From JAUWCW01 sp030609125 [NCBI: Candidatus Rokuibacteriota bacterium] (lineage in GTDB: Bacteria; JAUVQV01), in contig JAUWCW010000124.1 in the NCBI GenBank assembly GCA_030609125.1, forward strand, positions 1 to 6,251: a DNA stretch of 6,251 nucleotides. Reading direction: 5' to 3'. The position numbers and the translations under genes were made by a program. The notes under the pieces were generated by a model. It was not told where the DNA came from, did not search any database, and was given only the letters and a program-made list of their open reading frames with translations. The number at the start of each line of letters is the position of its first letter. The first letter of the stretch is position 1. Shown here piece after piece: positions 1 through 6,132 of the stretch.

Positions 1-75
1 GTGTCGGTGGAGGTGATGGGCTATCTGATCTTCGTGAGAGCTCTGCCGGTCCTTCCGGAGCCGGAGCGTGCGTAA
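1..75 (+). CDS. hybB: C-terminal end of a probable HybB/NrfD-type membrane subunit of the hydrogenase (partial)
   Basis: Frame 1 is open from the window edge to a TAA at 73-75 and encodes 24 residues that include the stretch EVMGYLIFVRALPVLPEPE. A hydrophobic helix end followed by a short proline-rich polar tail fits the C-terminus of HybB/NrfD-family integral membrane proteins, which pass electrons from the periplasmic hydrogenase to the quinone pool. The position 21 bases before the large subunit gene also fits, because Geobacter-type hyb operons are, as I recall, ordered small subunit, HybA, HybB, HybL, HybP. Only the tail is visible, so the family call rests on context plus this short segment. 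It could instead be the end of another membrane subunit, such as a cytochrome b. Confidence 0.5.
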   Translation: MSVEVMGYLIFVRALPVLPEPERA

Positions 76-96
76 CCTTTTGGGAGGTAAAAACTA

Positions 97-1809
97 ATGG
101 CGAAAAGAGTTGTAATTGACCCCGTTACCAGGATTGAGGGCCACCTGCGGATCGAGTGTGAGGTCGACGGCGGGAAGGTCACCAACGCCTGGTCTTCCGG
201 GCAGATGTGGCGCGGTGTCGAGCTGATCCTCAAGGGAAGGGACCCGAGAGACGCCTGGGCGTTCACCCAGCGTTTCTGCGGCGTCTGAACGACCGTTCAC
301 GCACTGGCTTCAGTGCGTTCGGTTGAAAATGCCCTGGGGATGGAGATCCCCCTCAACGCGCAGTACATCCGCAACCTCATTATGGGCGCCCACGCCACCC
401 ACGATCACATCGTCCACTTCTATCACCTGGCCGCTCTTGACTGGGTCGACATCGTCAGCGCCATCAGCGCCGACGTCGGCGAGACGGTCAAACTGGCCAA
501 CAAGATCGAGGACTGGAGGGGCAACACGCGGCAGGAGCTCCAGGGAGCCAAGGACCGCCTGACGACCTTCATCCAGTCCGGGCAACTCGGCATTTACAGC
601 AGCGGCTACTGGGGCCACCCGGCAATGAAGCTTCCACCGGAGGTGAACCTGCTGGCGGCGACCCACTACCTGCAGGCGCTGCACTACCAGCGGCAGATCA
701 ACAAGGTGGTGGCCATTCTCGGGAGCAAGACGCCCCACATCCAGACTGTCCACGTCGGCGGCGTGACGAACCCCATCAACCCCGACGCTCCGGACGTTCT
801 GAACATGGAGCGCCTCTACCTGGTCAAGACCCTCCTCGACGAGGCCGGCGAGTTCGTGAAGAAGGCGATGCTGCCCGACACGGCGGCGGTGGGGGCCCTC
901 TACGCCGACTGGACCGGGTACGGCAAGGGGGTGACGAACTACCTCTCGGCTCCCGACATGCCGATGGATTCCAAGGGCACCGAGTTCCACCTGCCCGGCG
1001 GTTACATCCCCGGCGGGGACGTGAGCAAGTTTACGCCCATCAAGAGCTTCCAGGACCCCTTCTTCCGTGACAACGTGGCGGAAGGGATCAAGAATTCCTG
1101 GTATGACGGTGACTGGACGCGCCACCCCTGGGAAGGGGACACGGTCCCGAACTTCAAGGACTGGAAGGAAAGCGTCACGGAGAACGAGAAGTACTCCTGG
1201 GTGAAGTCCCCCACCTTCCAGGGCAAGCCGGCCCAGGTCGGACCCCTGGCCAACGTCCTGTGCATGTTCGCCGCCGGCCACGAGGGAGCGGCGAAATACG
1301 TCACCCAGACGCTGGACACCGTGAGCGCCCTGGCCGGGACGAAGGTGGGAGTCGGTGCGCTGCACTCCACCATCGGCCGGATCGCGGCCCGTTCGATCCG
1401 GTGCGCCATCCTGAACGACACGATGCAGGACCAGTACAACGCCCTGCTGGAGAACCTCGGCAAGGGAGACCTGACAACCTTCAACCCGCCGACCTTCCCG
1501 AAGGGAGAGCAGCAGGGCTTCGGTTTTCACGAGGCGCCCCGCGGCATCCTTTCCCACTGGGTGGTCATCAAGGACGGGAAGATCAAGAACTACCAGGCCG
1601 TGGTTCCCTCCACCTGGAACGCCTGCCCGCGCAACGGCGACGACGCCATGGGGCCCTACGAGGCGGCGCTTATCGGCACGCCCGTGGCGGACGAGCACAA
1701 ACCCCTGGAGGTCCTCAGGACCATCCACTCCTTCGACCCCTGCCTGGCCTGCGCCGTCCACCTCGTCGACAAGCAGCACCGTGAGATCGTCAAGGTCAAG
1801 GTCCTTTAG
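97..1809 (+). CDS. hybL: [NiFe]-hydrogenase large subunit with predicted selenocysteine at position 64 (UGA read-through)
   Basis: Catalytic large subunit of a group 1-type uptake hydrogenase (H2 to 2 H+ and 2 e-) carrying the Ni-Fe site. The ATG at 97 has a good GGGAGG at 82-87. The frame is open to a TAG at 1807-1809 except for one UGA at 286-288, so the full product is 570 residues, the usual length for the family. Family blocks in order are RIEGHLRIE near residues 12-20, the L1 motif R59-F-C61-G-V-U64-T-T-V-H68, APRG at 480-483 followed by H487-W488, [10 protein letters not shown] at 503-512, and the C-terminal D547-P-C549-L-A-C552-A-V-H555. The 15 residues after His555 are the expected tail removed by the HybP protease. 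Homology continues without a break across the UGA, with [12 protein letters not shown] directly after it, so the two open pieces are one gene. C61, U64, C549 and C552 would be the four Ni ligands. The lack of an export signal is normal, since the large subunit is co-exported with the small subunit. A simple nonsense mutation or sequencing error is the alternative, but the SECIS-like hairpin argues against it. Confidence 0.93.
286..288 (+). other. In-frame UGA, predicted selenocysteine codon (Sec64 of HybL)
   Basis: The UGA lies in the hybL frame and replaces the second cysteine of the RxCGxCxxxH motif that is nearly invariant in [NiFe] hydrogenases. Cysteine to selenocysteine is the substitution expected of a selenoprotein. 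The codon is followed at 290-325 by a stem-loop with the spacing bacterial SECIS elements need. The position corresponds to the N-terminal bridging Ni-Fe ligand (Cys68 in Desulfovibrio gigas numbering), not to the C-terminal terminal ligand that is Sec in the classical [NiFeSe] enzymes. Decoding would need SelA, SelB, SelC and SelD encoded elsewhere. Confidence 0.85.
290..325 (+). promoter_or_regulatory. Bacterial SECIS-like mRNA hairpin downstream of the UGA
   Basis: An 8-bp perfect upper stem pairs 299-306 with 311-318 around a GCUU tetraloop (307-310). A lower stem pairs 290-295 with 320-325 (six pairs, one of them G-U). The two are separated by an asymmetric internal loop, UUC (296-298) opposite U (319). 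The loop starts 18 nucleotides after the UGA, and its first base is G. Both agree with the known bacterial SECIS pattern of a small apical loop about 16-37 nt downstream with a G in the first two loop positions, bound by SelB. The unpaired U residues in the stem recall the bulged U of the E. coli fdhF element. The codons in this stretch (GCA, GCT, TCA, CGT, GTT, GAA, AAT) depart from the GC-ending codons used elsewhere in the gene, as expected if RNA structure constrains them. Confidence 0.82.
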
Positions 1810-1827
1810 CGAAGATACGACCCGGAC

Positions 1828-1861
1828 GGGCGCTCACCGCATGGAGGTGCGGTGAGCGCCC
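1828..1861 (+). promoter_or_regulatory. Perfect 13-bp hairpin enclosing the hybP ribosome binding site
   Basis: Bases 1828-1840 are exactly complementary to 1849-1861, with an 8-base loop (1841-1848, ATGGAGGT). The Shine-Dalgarno GGAGG (1843-1847) lies in the loop and the GTG start of hybP (1852-1854) lies inside the 3' arm. The stem is very GC-rich and there is no following T-run, so it is not an intrinsic terminator. It could limit translation initiation of the protease, stabilise the 3' end of the upstream hydrogenase mRNA, or both. The pairing is read directly from the sequence and its function is inferred. Confidence 0.6.
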
Positions 1862-2382
1862 TCGTCCTGGGCGTCGGCAACGTCCTGCTCCTGGACGAGG
1901 GCATCGGCATCCGGGCCATCGAGGAGCTGCAGCGCCGGTACGACTTTCCGGACGAGGTGCACCTGCTCGACGGAGGCACCTCCGGGATCGAGTTGCTGCG
2001 CTTCTTCGACGGGGTCGACCACCTCATCATCATCGACGCCATCAGTGCCGGCAAGCCGCCGGGGACGGTGATGCGGGTCGAGGGGGATGACGTGCCGGCC
2101 ACCTTCGAGACAAGGATCACGCCCCACCAGCTGGGGCTCTCCGACCTGCTCGCCACCGCCAAACTGACCGACGTCATGCCGGGGCGCCTGGTGCTTTTCG
2201 GCGTCGAGCCCAAGACGATGGAGTCGGGCCTCGGCTTCTCCCCGGAGGTGGAGGGGGCCCTCGAGAAACTGATGGGACACGTCGTCGGAGAGCTGAGACA
2301 GTTGGGCTACACGGTCGGGAAGTGCACCGAGGAGCGCCCCTGCCGGAGCCTGTTCTGGGGCGAGGGAGCGGCCGGGGACTGA
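1852..2382 (+). CDS. hybP: Hydrogenase maturation endopeptidase HybP (HybD/HyaD family)
   Basis: Cytoplasmic nickel-sensing protease that cuts the C-terminal tail from the large subunit after the last histidine of DPCxxCxxH, once the metal site is complete. The 176-residue product has the family signature GVGNVLLLDEG at residues 7-17. The three metal-binding residues are present as Glu16, Asp62 (in IIIDAISAG) and His92 (in TPHQ), matching Glu16, Asp62 and His93 of E. coli HybD. The GTG at 1852 is chosen because it places LVLGVGN at the normal distance from the N-terminus and has GGAGG at 1843-1847; the upstream ATG at 1841 is out of frame and hits a stop at once. It follows hybL by 42 bases and very probably processes that protein. 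The region after about residue 155 is a cysteine-containing tail (KCTEERPCRS) of unclear role. Confidence 0.92.
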   Translation: MSALVLGVGNVLLLDEGIGIRAIEELQRRYDFPDEVHLLDGGTSGIELLRFFDGVDHLIIIDAISAGKPPGTVMRVEGDDVPATFETRITPHQLGLSDLLATAKLTDVMPGRLVLFGVEPKTMESGLGFSPEVEGALEKLMGHVVGELRQLGYTVGKCTEERPCRSLFWGEGAAGD

Positions 2383-2402
2383 GCCGCCCGGCTCCATTGG
2401 AA

Positions 2403-2408
2403 TATGAT
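2403..2408 (+). promoter_or_regulatory. Weak candidate -10 element ahead of hypC
   Basis: TATGAT sits in an unusually A/T-rich patch (about 2396-2413) of the 65-base gap between hybP and hypC. It matches five of six bases of a sigma-70 -10 hexamer and lies about 40 bases before the hypC start. No convincing -35 is present 16-18 bases upstream, so this may be chance. If real, it would let the hyp genes be expressed apart from the hydrogenase structural genes. Confidence 0.2.
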
Positions 2409-2447
2409 AAGATCGCGAGCAGAGACAACCCCTGCGAGGAAAGCACC

Positions 2448-2765
2448 ATGTGCCTGGCCATACCTTCAAAAGTGATTGAGAAGAACGATCTCACGGCGAT
2501 GGTGGACGTCTGCGGAGCCCGCCGCGAAGTGAACCTGATGCTCCTGCCCGAGGAGGTCGACGTGGGGGACTACGTTCTCGTTCATGCCGGCTTTGCCATG
2601 CAGAAGATCGCTCGCGAAGCGGCGGAGTCTTCCTTGAGCTTCTTCGGACGCCTGGTGGAGGCGGAGAAGGCGAGGGACGGCGAAGGCGGGGGCGACGACG
2701 AGATGGCCGAGGTCCTCCGAAGGGGCACGATCCGCTGGGAGAAGACGCCCGGGAAAGAGGTCTGA
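2448..2765 (+). CDS. hypC: Hydrogenase assembly chaperone HypC/HybG family
   Basis: Small cytoplasmic chaperone that, with HypD, carries the Fe(CN)2CO unit and delivers it to the large subunit precursor. The ATG at 2448 gives the diagnostic N-terminus MCLAIPSKV, in which Cys2 is the essential residue; GAGGA at 2436-2440 is well spaced for it. The second conserved residue, a histidine, is His46 in HAGFAMQKI. The OB-like core ends near residue 55-60. At 105 residues the protein is longer than the usual 75-95, with a charged, glycine- and acid-rich tail (around residues 70-105). An upstream extension of the frame, running into the end of hybP, is not credible because it would bury Cys2. Since it sits beside hybP it may be the HybG-like chaperone specific to this hydrogenase, but that is inference. 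Confidence 0.93.
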   Translation: MCLAIPSKVIEKNDLTAMVDVCGARREVNLMLLPEEVDVGDYVLVHAGFAMQKIAREAAESSLSFFGRLVEAEKARDGEGGGDDEMAEVLRRGTIRWEKTPGKEV

Positions 2766-2802
2766 CCCTCGAGCCCCCCATCTCGCCTGACGCCATACCG
2801 CC

Positions 2803-3147
2803 GTGCACGAGCTTTCCATAGCCATGAGCATTCTCGATATTGTCAGGGACGCCTGCGCCGAAGAGGGCTGCAGCCGGGTGGAAAAGGTGCGGGTGAGGAT
2901 CGGGAAGGCCTCGGGCATCATGGCGGACTCGCTCCTTTTCTCTTTCGACTGCGCCAGGAGCGGCGCCGCGGCGGGGGCGACGCTGGAGATCGAGGAGGTC
3001 CCCGTCGGGGGGCACTGCCGGGACTGCGCGTCGGACTTCACCGTGGAGGAAAAGTACGTGCTGGAATGTCCGCTCTGCGGCGGCCCGGCTTTCACGATAG
3101 ACTCGGGGCACGAGCTTGAAGTTGTTGACCTGGAGGTGGACGATTGA
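2803..3147 (+). CDS. hypA: Hydrogenase nickel incorporation protein HypA
   Basis: Nickel metallochaperone that works with the GTPase HypB to load nickel into the large subunit. The 114-residue product has the typical length. It starts MHELSIA, in which His2 with the adjacent Glu3 forms the nickel site, and it has a zinc site made of C72-x2-C75 and C89-x2-C92. The GTG at 2803 is fixed by the need for His2. No clear Shine-Dalgarno is visible in the 37-base pyrimidine-rich gap after hypC, so initiation may be weak or depend on read-through from hypC. Its stop codon overlaps the hypB start, so HypA and HypB are probably translationally coupled. Confidence 0.94.
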   Translation: MHELSIAMSILDIVRDACAEEGCSRVEKVRVRIGKASGIMADSLLFSFDCARSGAAAGATLEIEEVPVGGHCRDCASDFTVEEKYVLECPLCGGPAFTIDSGHELEVVDLEVDD

Positions 3148-3812
3148 AGGTTAAGCTGGTAAAGAAGATTCTGGCGGCCAACGACCGCATCGCCGAGGCC
3201 AACCGCCGCCTGCTGTCCGACGCCGAGGTTTTTTCCCTCAACCTCATGTCCGCCCCCGGGGCGGGAAAGACGACCCTTCTTTCGAGAACCATCGGCGCCC
3301 TGGGCGGGAAGCTGCGCTTCGGTGTCATCGAGGGGGACATCCAGGGGACGCACGACGCCGAGGTCATCTCGGCTCACGGCGTTCCCGTGGTGCAGATCAA
3401 CACCGAGGGCGCCTGCCACCTCGACGCCAACATGATCAACGAGATCCTCCCCCAACTGCCGCTGGAGGAGATCGACGTCCTGGTCGTGGAAAACGTCGGC
3501 AACCTCGTCTGCCCGGCGGAGTTCGACGTCGGCGAGGATGCCAAGGTCATGCTCCTGTCCATCACCGAAGGGGACGACAAGCCCCTCAAGTACCCCCTCA
3601 TGTTCCAGAAGTCGGAGGCGCTCATCATCAACAAGATCGACCTCGTTCCCCACCTGGACGTGAGCCTGGAGAAGATACGGCGGGACGCGCAGGGGCTGAA
3701 CCCGAAGCTCAGGATCTTCGAAGTCTCCTGCAAGAGCGGAGAGGGCATGGAGGCGTGGTACGGGTGGCTCCAGGGACGAAAGGAATCCGGGTCCCTTCAC
3801 GGCGCCCTGTAG
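3144..3812 (+). CDS. hypB: Hydrogenase nickel incorporation GTPase HypB
   Basis: SIMIBI-class GTPase that powers nickel delivery with HypA. In the 222-residue product the P-loop is SAPGAGKTT at residues 36-44 (Lys42) and EGDIQGTHDAE at 62-72 is the switch region. Cys90-His91 (in ACHLD) and Cys122 (in NLVCPAE) form the dimer-interface metal site, with the same 32-residue Cys-to-Cys spacing as E. coli HypB. NKID at 162-165 gives guanine specificity. The N-terminal CxxCGC high-affinity nickel motif and histidine-rich region seen in some HypBs are absent. The start is a TTG at 3144 that overlaps the hypA stop as TTGA, supported by GGAGG at 3132-3136; the next residues (KVKLVKKILAAND) fit a normal HypB N-terminus. 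Confidence 0.94.
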   Translation: MKVKLVKKILAANDRIAEANRRLLSDAEVFSLNLMSAPGAGKTTLLSRTIGALGGKLRFGVIEGDIQGTHDAEVISAHGVPVVQINTEGACHLDANMINEILPQLPLEEIDVLVVENVGNLVCPAEFDVGEDAKVMLLSITEGDDKPLKYPLMFQKSEALIINKIDLVPHLDVSLEKIRRDAQGLNPKLRIFEVSCKSGEGMEAWYGWLQGRKESGSLHGAL

Positions 3813-3819
3813 GACAATC

Positions 3820-3861
3820 GGGGGCAGTCCCCCTTTATCGCAATAAGAGGGGGCAGTTCCC
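3820..3861 (+). repeat. REP/BIME-like pair of short GC palindromes between hypB and hypF
   Basis: Two near-copies of G5-CAGT-(C/T)CCC-x-TTT lie 29 bases apart, starting at 3820 and 3849. The first is a perfect 5-bp hairpin (3820-3824 with 3829-3833, loop CAGT) followed by TTT, and resembles a weak terminator. The region can also fold as one longer hairpin: 3829-3838 with 3843-3853 (ten pairs, one bulge, loop CGCA), a CAGT/CAGT internal loop, then 3821-3824 with 3858-3861. Such paired palindromes in gene gaps are typical of REP or BIME elements spread by RAYT transposases. I cannot confirm other copies from one window. Confidence 0.55.
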
Positions 3862-3870
3862 ATTTCTTGT

Positions 3871-6132
3871 ATGAAGCGGCTGAGGATCAGGATAACCGGC
3901 GTCGTGCAGGGGGTCGGGTTCCGGCCCTTCGTCTACGGTTTCGCCCGGGCCAGGGGGCTGGCGGGTTTCGTGAGAAACTCCTCGGCGGGGGTCGAGCTCG
4001 AGGTGGAGGGCGAAGGCATCGACTCCTTTCTCGAGGCGTTCCGCTCCGGGGCGCCCCCCCTGTCGGACATCGTCACCCTGGAGACGGAGGAAATCCCGCT
4101 CGAGGGCGACCGGGAATTCGCCATTCTCGCCAGCCGCGACGATGGCGAGTCGACCTGTATCCCGCCCGACGTCGGTACCTGCGGCGACTGCCTGGGGGAG
4201 ATGAAAGACCCCGCCGACCGCCGCTTCGGCTACCCGTTCATCAACTGCACCAACTGCGGACCCCGCTACTCCATCACCAGGAAAGTCCCATACGACCGGC
4301 CCAACACCACCATGGCGGCCTTCGAGATGTGTCCCGACTGCCGGAGGGAGTACGACGACCCCACGGACCGGCGCTTTCACGCCCAACCCAACGCCTGTGA
4401 CGTTTGCGGGCCCCGGACCGAGTTCGTTCACGATGACACCCGTCTCTTCGGGAAGGCGGCGGTGGAGGCGGCGGTGGCGCTGCTGCGGTCGGGGGGCACG
4501 GTGGCCGTCAAGGGCATAGGCGGCTACCACCTCGCCGTCGACGCGGAGAACGCCGACGCCGTCTCCCGGCTGCGGGAGAGGAAAAGAAGGAGCAACAAGG
4601 CCTTCGCCCTCATGGCCCCCGACGTGGACTGCGTGCGGCGGTTCGCCGTTGTCTCCGACGAGGAAGAGGCCCTCCTCCTTTCGATGCAGAAGCCCGTTGT
4701 CCTCCTGAGACGCAGGGAGAACCAAAGCCTGCCGGAAGCGGTCGCCCCCGGCGTCCCCGATCTCGGCTTCATGCTCCCCTACTCTCCCCTGCACGCCCTG
4801 CTCTTTCCCGGCCGCTCTTCCCCGCGCCTACTCGTCATGACCAGCGGCAACCTCAGCGAAGAGCCGGTGGTGAAGGAGAACGGGGCGGCGCGGGAGAAGC
4901 TCTCACAGCTGGCCGATGCCTTTCTCCACCACGACAGGGAGATCTTCATGCGCGTCGACGACTCGGTGGTGCGCCGCTTCGGCAACCAGACGATCTTCAT
5001 CCGCCGGTCCCGCGGCTACGTTCCCTCCGTCATACCCCTCGGTGAGGACGGGCCCCAGGTGCTGGCCTGCGGCGCGGACCTGAAGAACACCTTCTGCCTG
5101 ACCTCGGGTGAGGCGGCCGTGGTGAGCCAGCACATAGGCGACATGGAGAACCATGAGACCCTGGAGTTTTTCGAAGAGACCCTGGAAAACCTCAAAGCCG
5201 TCTACCGGATCACTCCCGCTGCGATGGCCCACGACCTTCACCCCCGGTACTTCTCGACCCGCTGGGCCCTGGAGCAGAACGGGGTGGAGAAACACGGAAT
5301 CCAGCACCACTACGCCCACGTCGGATCGGTCATGGCCGAAGCGGGCCTGAAAGATGCGGTGATCGGTGTGGCCCTCGACGGATCGGGCTACGGCGGGGAC
5401 GGCACGGTCTGGGGCGGGGAATTCCTTGTGGCCCGCCGGAACGGGTTTGAAAGGCGCGCCCACTTCCGGGCGGTCCCCATGCCGGGCGGCGAGGCGGCGG
5501 CGAGGAATCCCTGGCAGATGGCCCTGAGCTACCTTGCCGACCTGCACGGCGAGGCGGCCATGGCGGCGGCTGAAAACTCGGGGATGACGGAGAGAGTCGG
5601 CAGGACGGCGGTGGAAAACGTTCTGAAGATCAGGAAAAACCGCTCCCTCTCCCCCCTCACCTCGGGAGCGGGAAGGCTCTTCGAATCAGTCTCATCCCTT
5701 CTCGGCGTCAGGGACGTCAACACCTTCGAGGGTGAAGCCGCCATGGCTCTCGAAGCGGAGGCGGCACAGGGAGAAGGCGGGACATATCCCTATGACATCC
5801 ATGGCTCGGACCCCGCGGAGATCAGCTTCTCCGGCGCGGTCGCGGCACTCCTGAAGGATGCGGGCTCCGGCGTCTCGTGCGGCCGCGCGGCCGCCCGTTT
5901 TCACAACACCGTCTCCGCCGCCGTGGTCGAGATGGTCCGCCGGCTGCACAATGAAACGGGCATCGCCGACGTTGTCCTTACCGGCGGGGTCTTCCAGAAC
6001 CGATACCTCCTCGCCCGGGTGATCCCGGGCCTGAGCGCCCTCGGCCTGCGGCCCCACATCAACGCCCGCGTGCCCGCCAACGACGCGGGCATTTCCCTGG
6101 GACAGGCCTTCCTTCTGCGGTCCCTCCTTTAA
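3871..6132 (+). CDS. hypF: Carbamoyltransferase HypF (hydrogenase cyanide-ligand maturation)
   Basis: Converts carbamoyl phosphate and ATP to carbamoyl-AMP and moves the carbamoyl group to the C-terminal cysteine of HypE, the first step to the cyanide ligands. The 753 residues have the full architecture. An acylphosphatase domain (about 1-90) carries GVVQGVGFRPF with Arg18 and Asn36. Zinc-finger pairs follow: C104/C107, C126/C129, C154/C157 and C176/C179. A YrdC-like domain (about 190-385) has GIGGYHL at 215-221 and TSGNLSEEP at 324-332. A Kae1-like domain (about 395-753) has H479-x3-H483, DGSGYGGDG from Asp503, GGVFQN at 705-710 and Asn737-Asp738. In the YrdC K-P-F-A motif the proline is alanine (Ala244). 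The ATG at 3871 gives a normal acylphosphatase N-terminus, but there is no Shine-Dalgarno at proper distance; the REP-like repeat ends 9 bases before it. Confidence 0.96.
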   Translation: MKRLRIRITGVVQGVGFRPFVYGFARARGLAGFVRNSSAGVELEVEGEGIDSFLEAFRSGAPPLSDIVTLETEEIPLEGDREFAILASRDDGESTCIPPDVGTCGDCLGEMKDPADRRFGYPFINCTNCGPRYSITRKVPYDRPNTTMAAFEMCPDCRREYDDPTDRRFHAQPNACDVCGPRTEFVHDDTRLFGKAAVEAAVALLRSGGTVAVKGIGGYHLAVDAENADAVSRLRERKRRSNKAFALMAPDVDCVRRFAVVSDEEEALLLSMQKPVVLLRRRENQSLPEAVAPGVPDLGFMLPYSPLHALLFPGRSSPRLLVMTSGNLSEEPVVKENGAAREKLSQLADAFLHHDREIFMRVDDSVVRRFGNQTIFIRRSRGYVPSVIPLGEDGPQVLACGADLKNTFCLTSGEAAVVSQHIGDMENHETLEFFEETLENLKAVYRITPAAMAHDLHPRYFSTRWALEQNGVEKHGIQHHYAHVGSVMAEAGLKDAVIGVALDGSGYGGDGTVWGGEFLVARRNGFERRAHFRAVPMPGGEAAARNPWQMALSYLADLHGEAAMAAAENSGMTERVGRTAVENVLKIRKNRSLSPLTSGAGRLFESVSSLLGVRDVNTFEGEAAMALEAEAAQGEGGTYPYDIHGSDPAEISFSGAVAALLKDAGSGVSCGRAAARFHNTVSAAVVEMVRRLHNETGIADVVLTGGVFQNRYLLARVIPGLSALGLRPHINARVPANDAGISLGQAFLLRSLL

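Noticed and set aside
97-288. A separate 63-residue protein ending at the UGA, with a second gene starting near 313.
   Set aside because: Both pieces are in the same frame and form one continuous large subunit of normal length. The 25 bases between the UGA and 313 encode conserved family sequence, and the GTG at 313 has no ribosome binding site.
286-288. hybL as a pseudogene broken by a nonsense mutation.
   Set aside because: The break is a UGA at a metal-binding cysteine and is followed by a good SECIS-like hairpin. The rest of the gene is intact and the whole maturation set is retained. A sequencing error remains possible.
310-1779. Long open frame of 489 codons on the minus strand opposite hybL.
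   Set aside because: It mirrors a high-GC coding gene, has no recognisable domain, and gives a composition typical of antisense shadows.
1828-1861. The hybL-hybP hairpin as an intrinsic terminator.
   Set aside because: No T-run follows the stem and the 3' arm is the start of hybP coding sequence.
2466-3863. Long minus-strand open frame opposite hypC, hypA and hypB.
   Set aside because: It spans three well-identified genes on the other strand and has no family resemblance.
3835-4794. Minus-strand open frame of 319 codons opposite hypF.
   Set aside because: The region is fully explained by the acylphosphatase, zinc-finger and YrdC domains of HypF; the reverse frame is a shadow.
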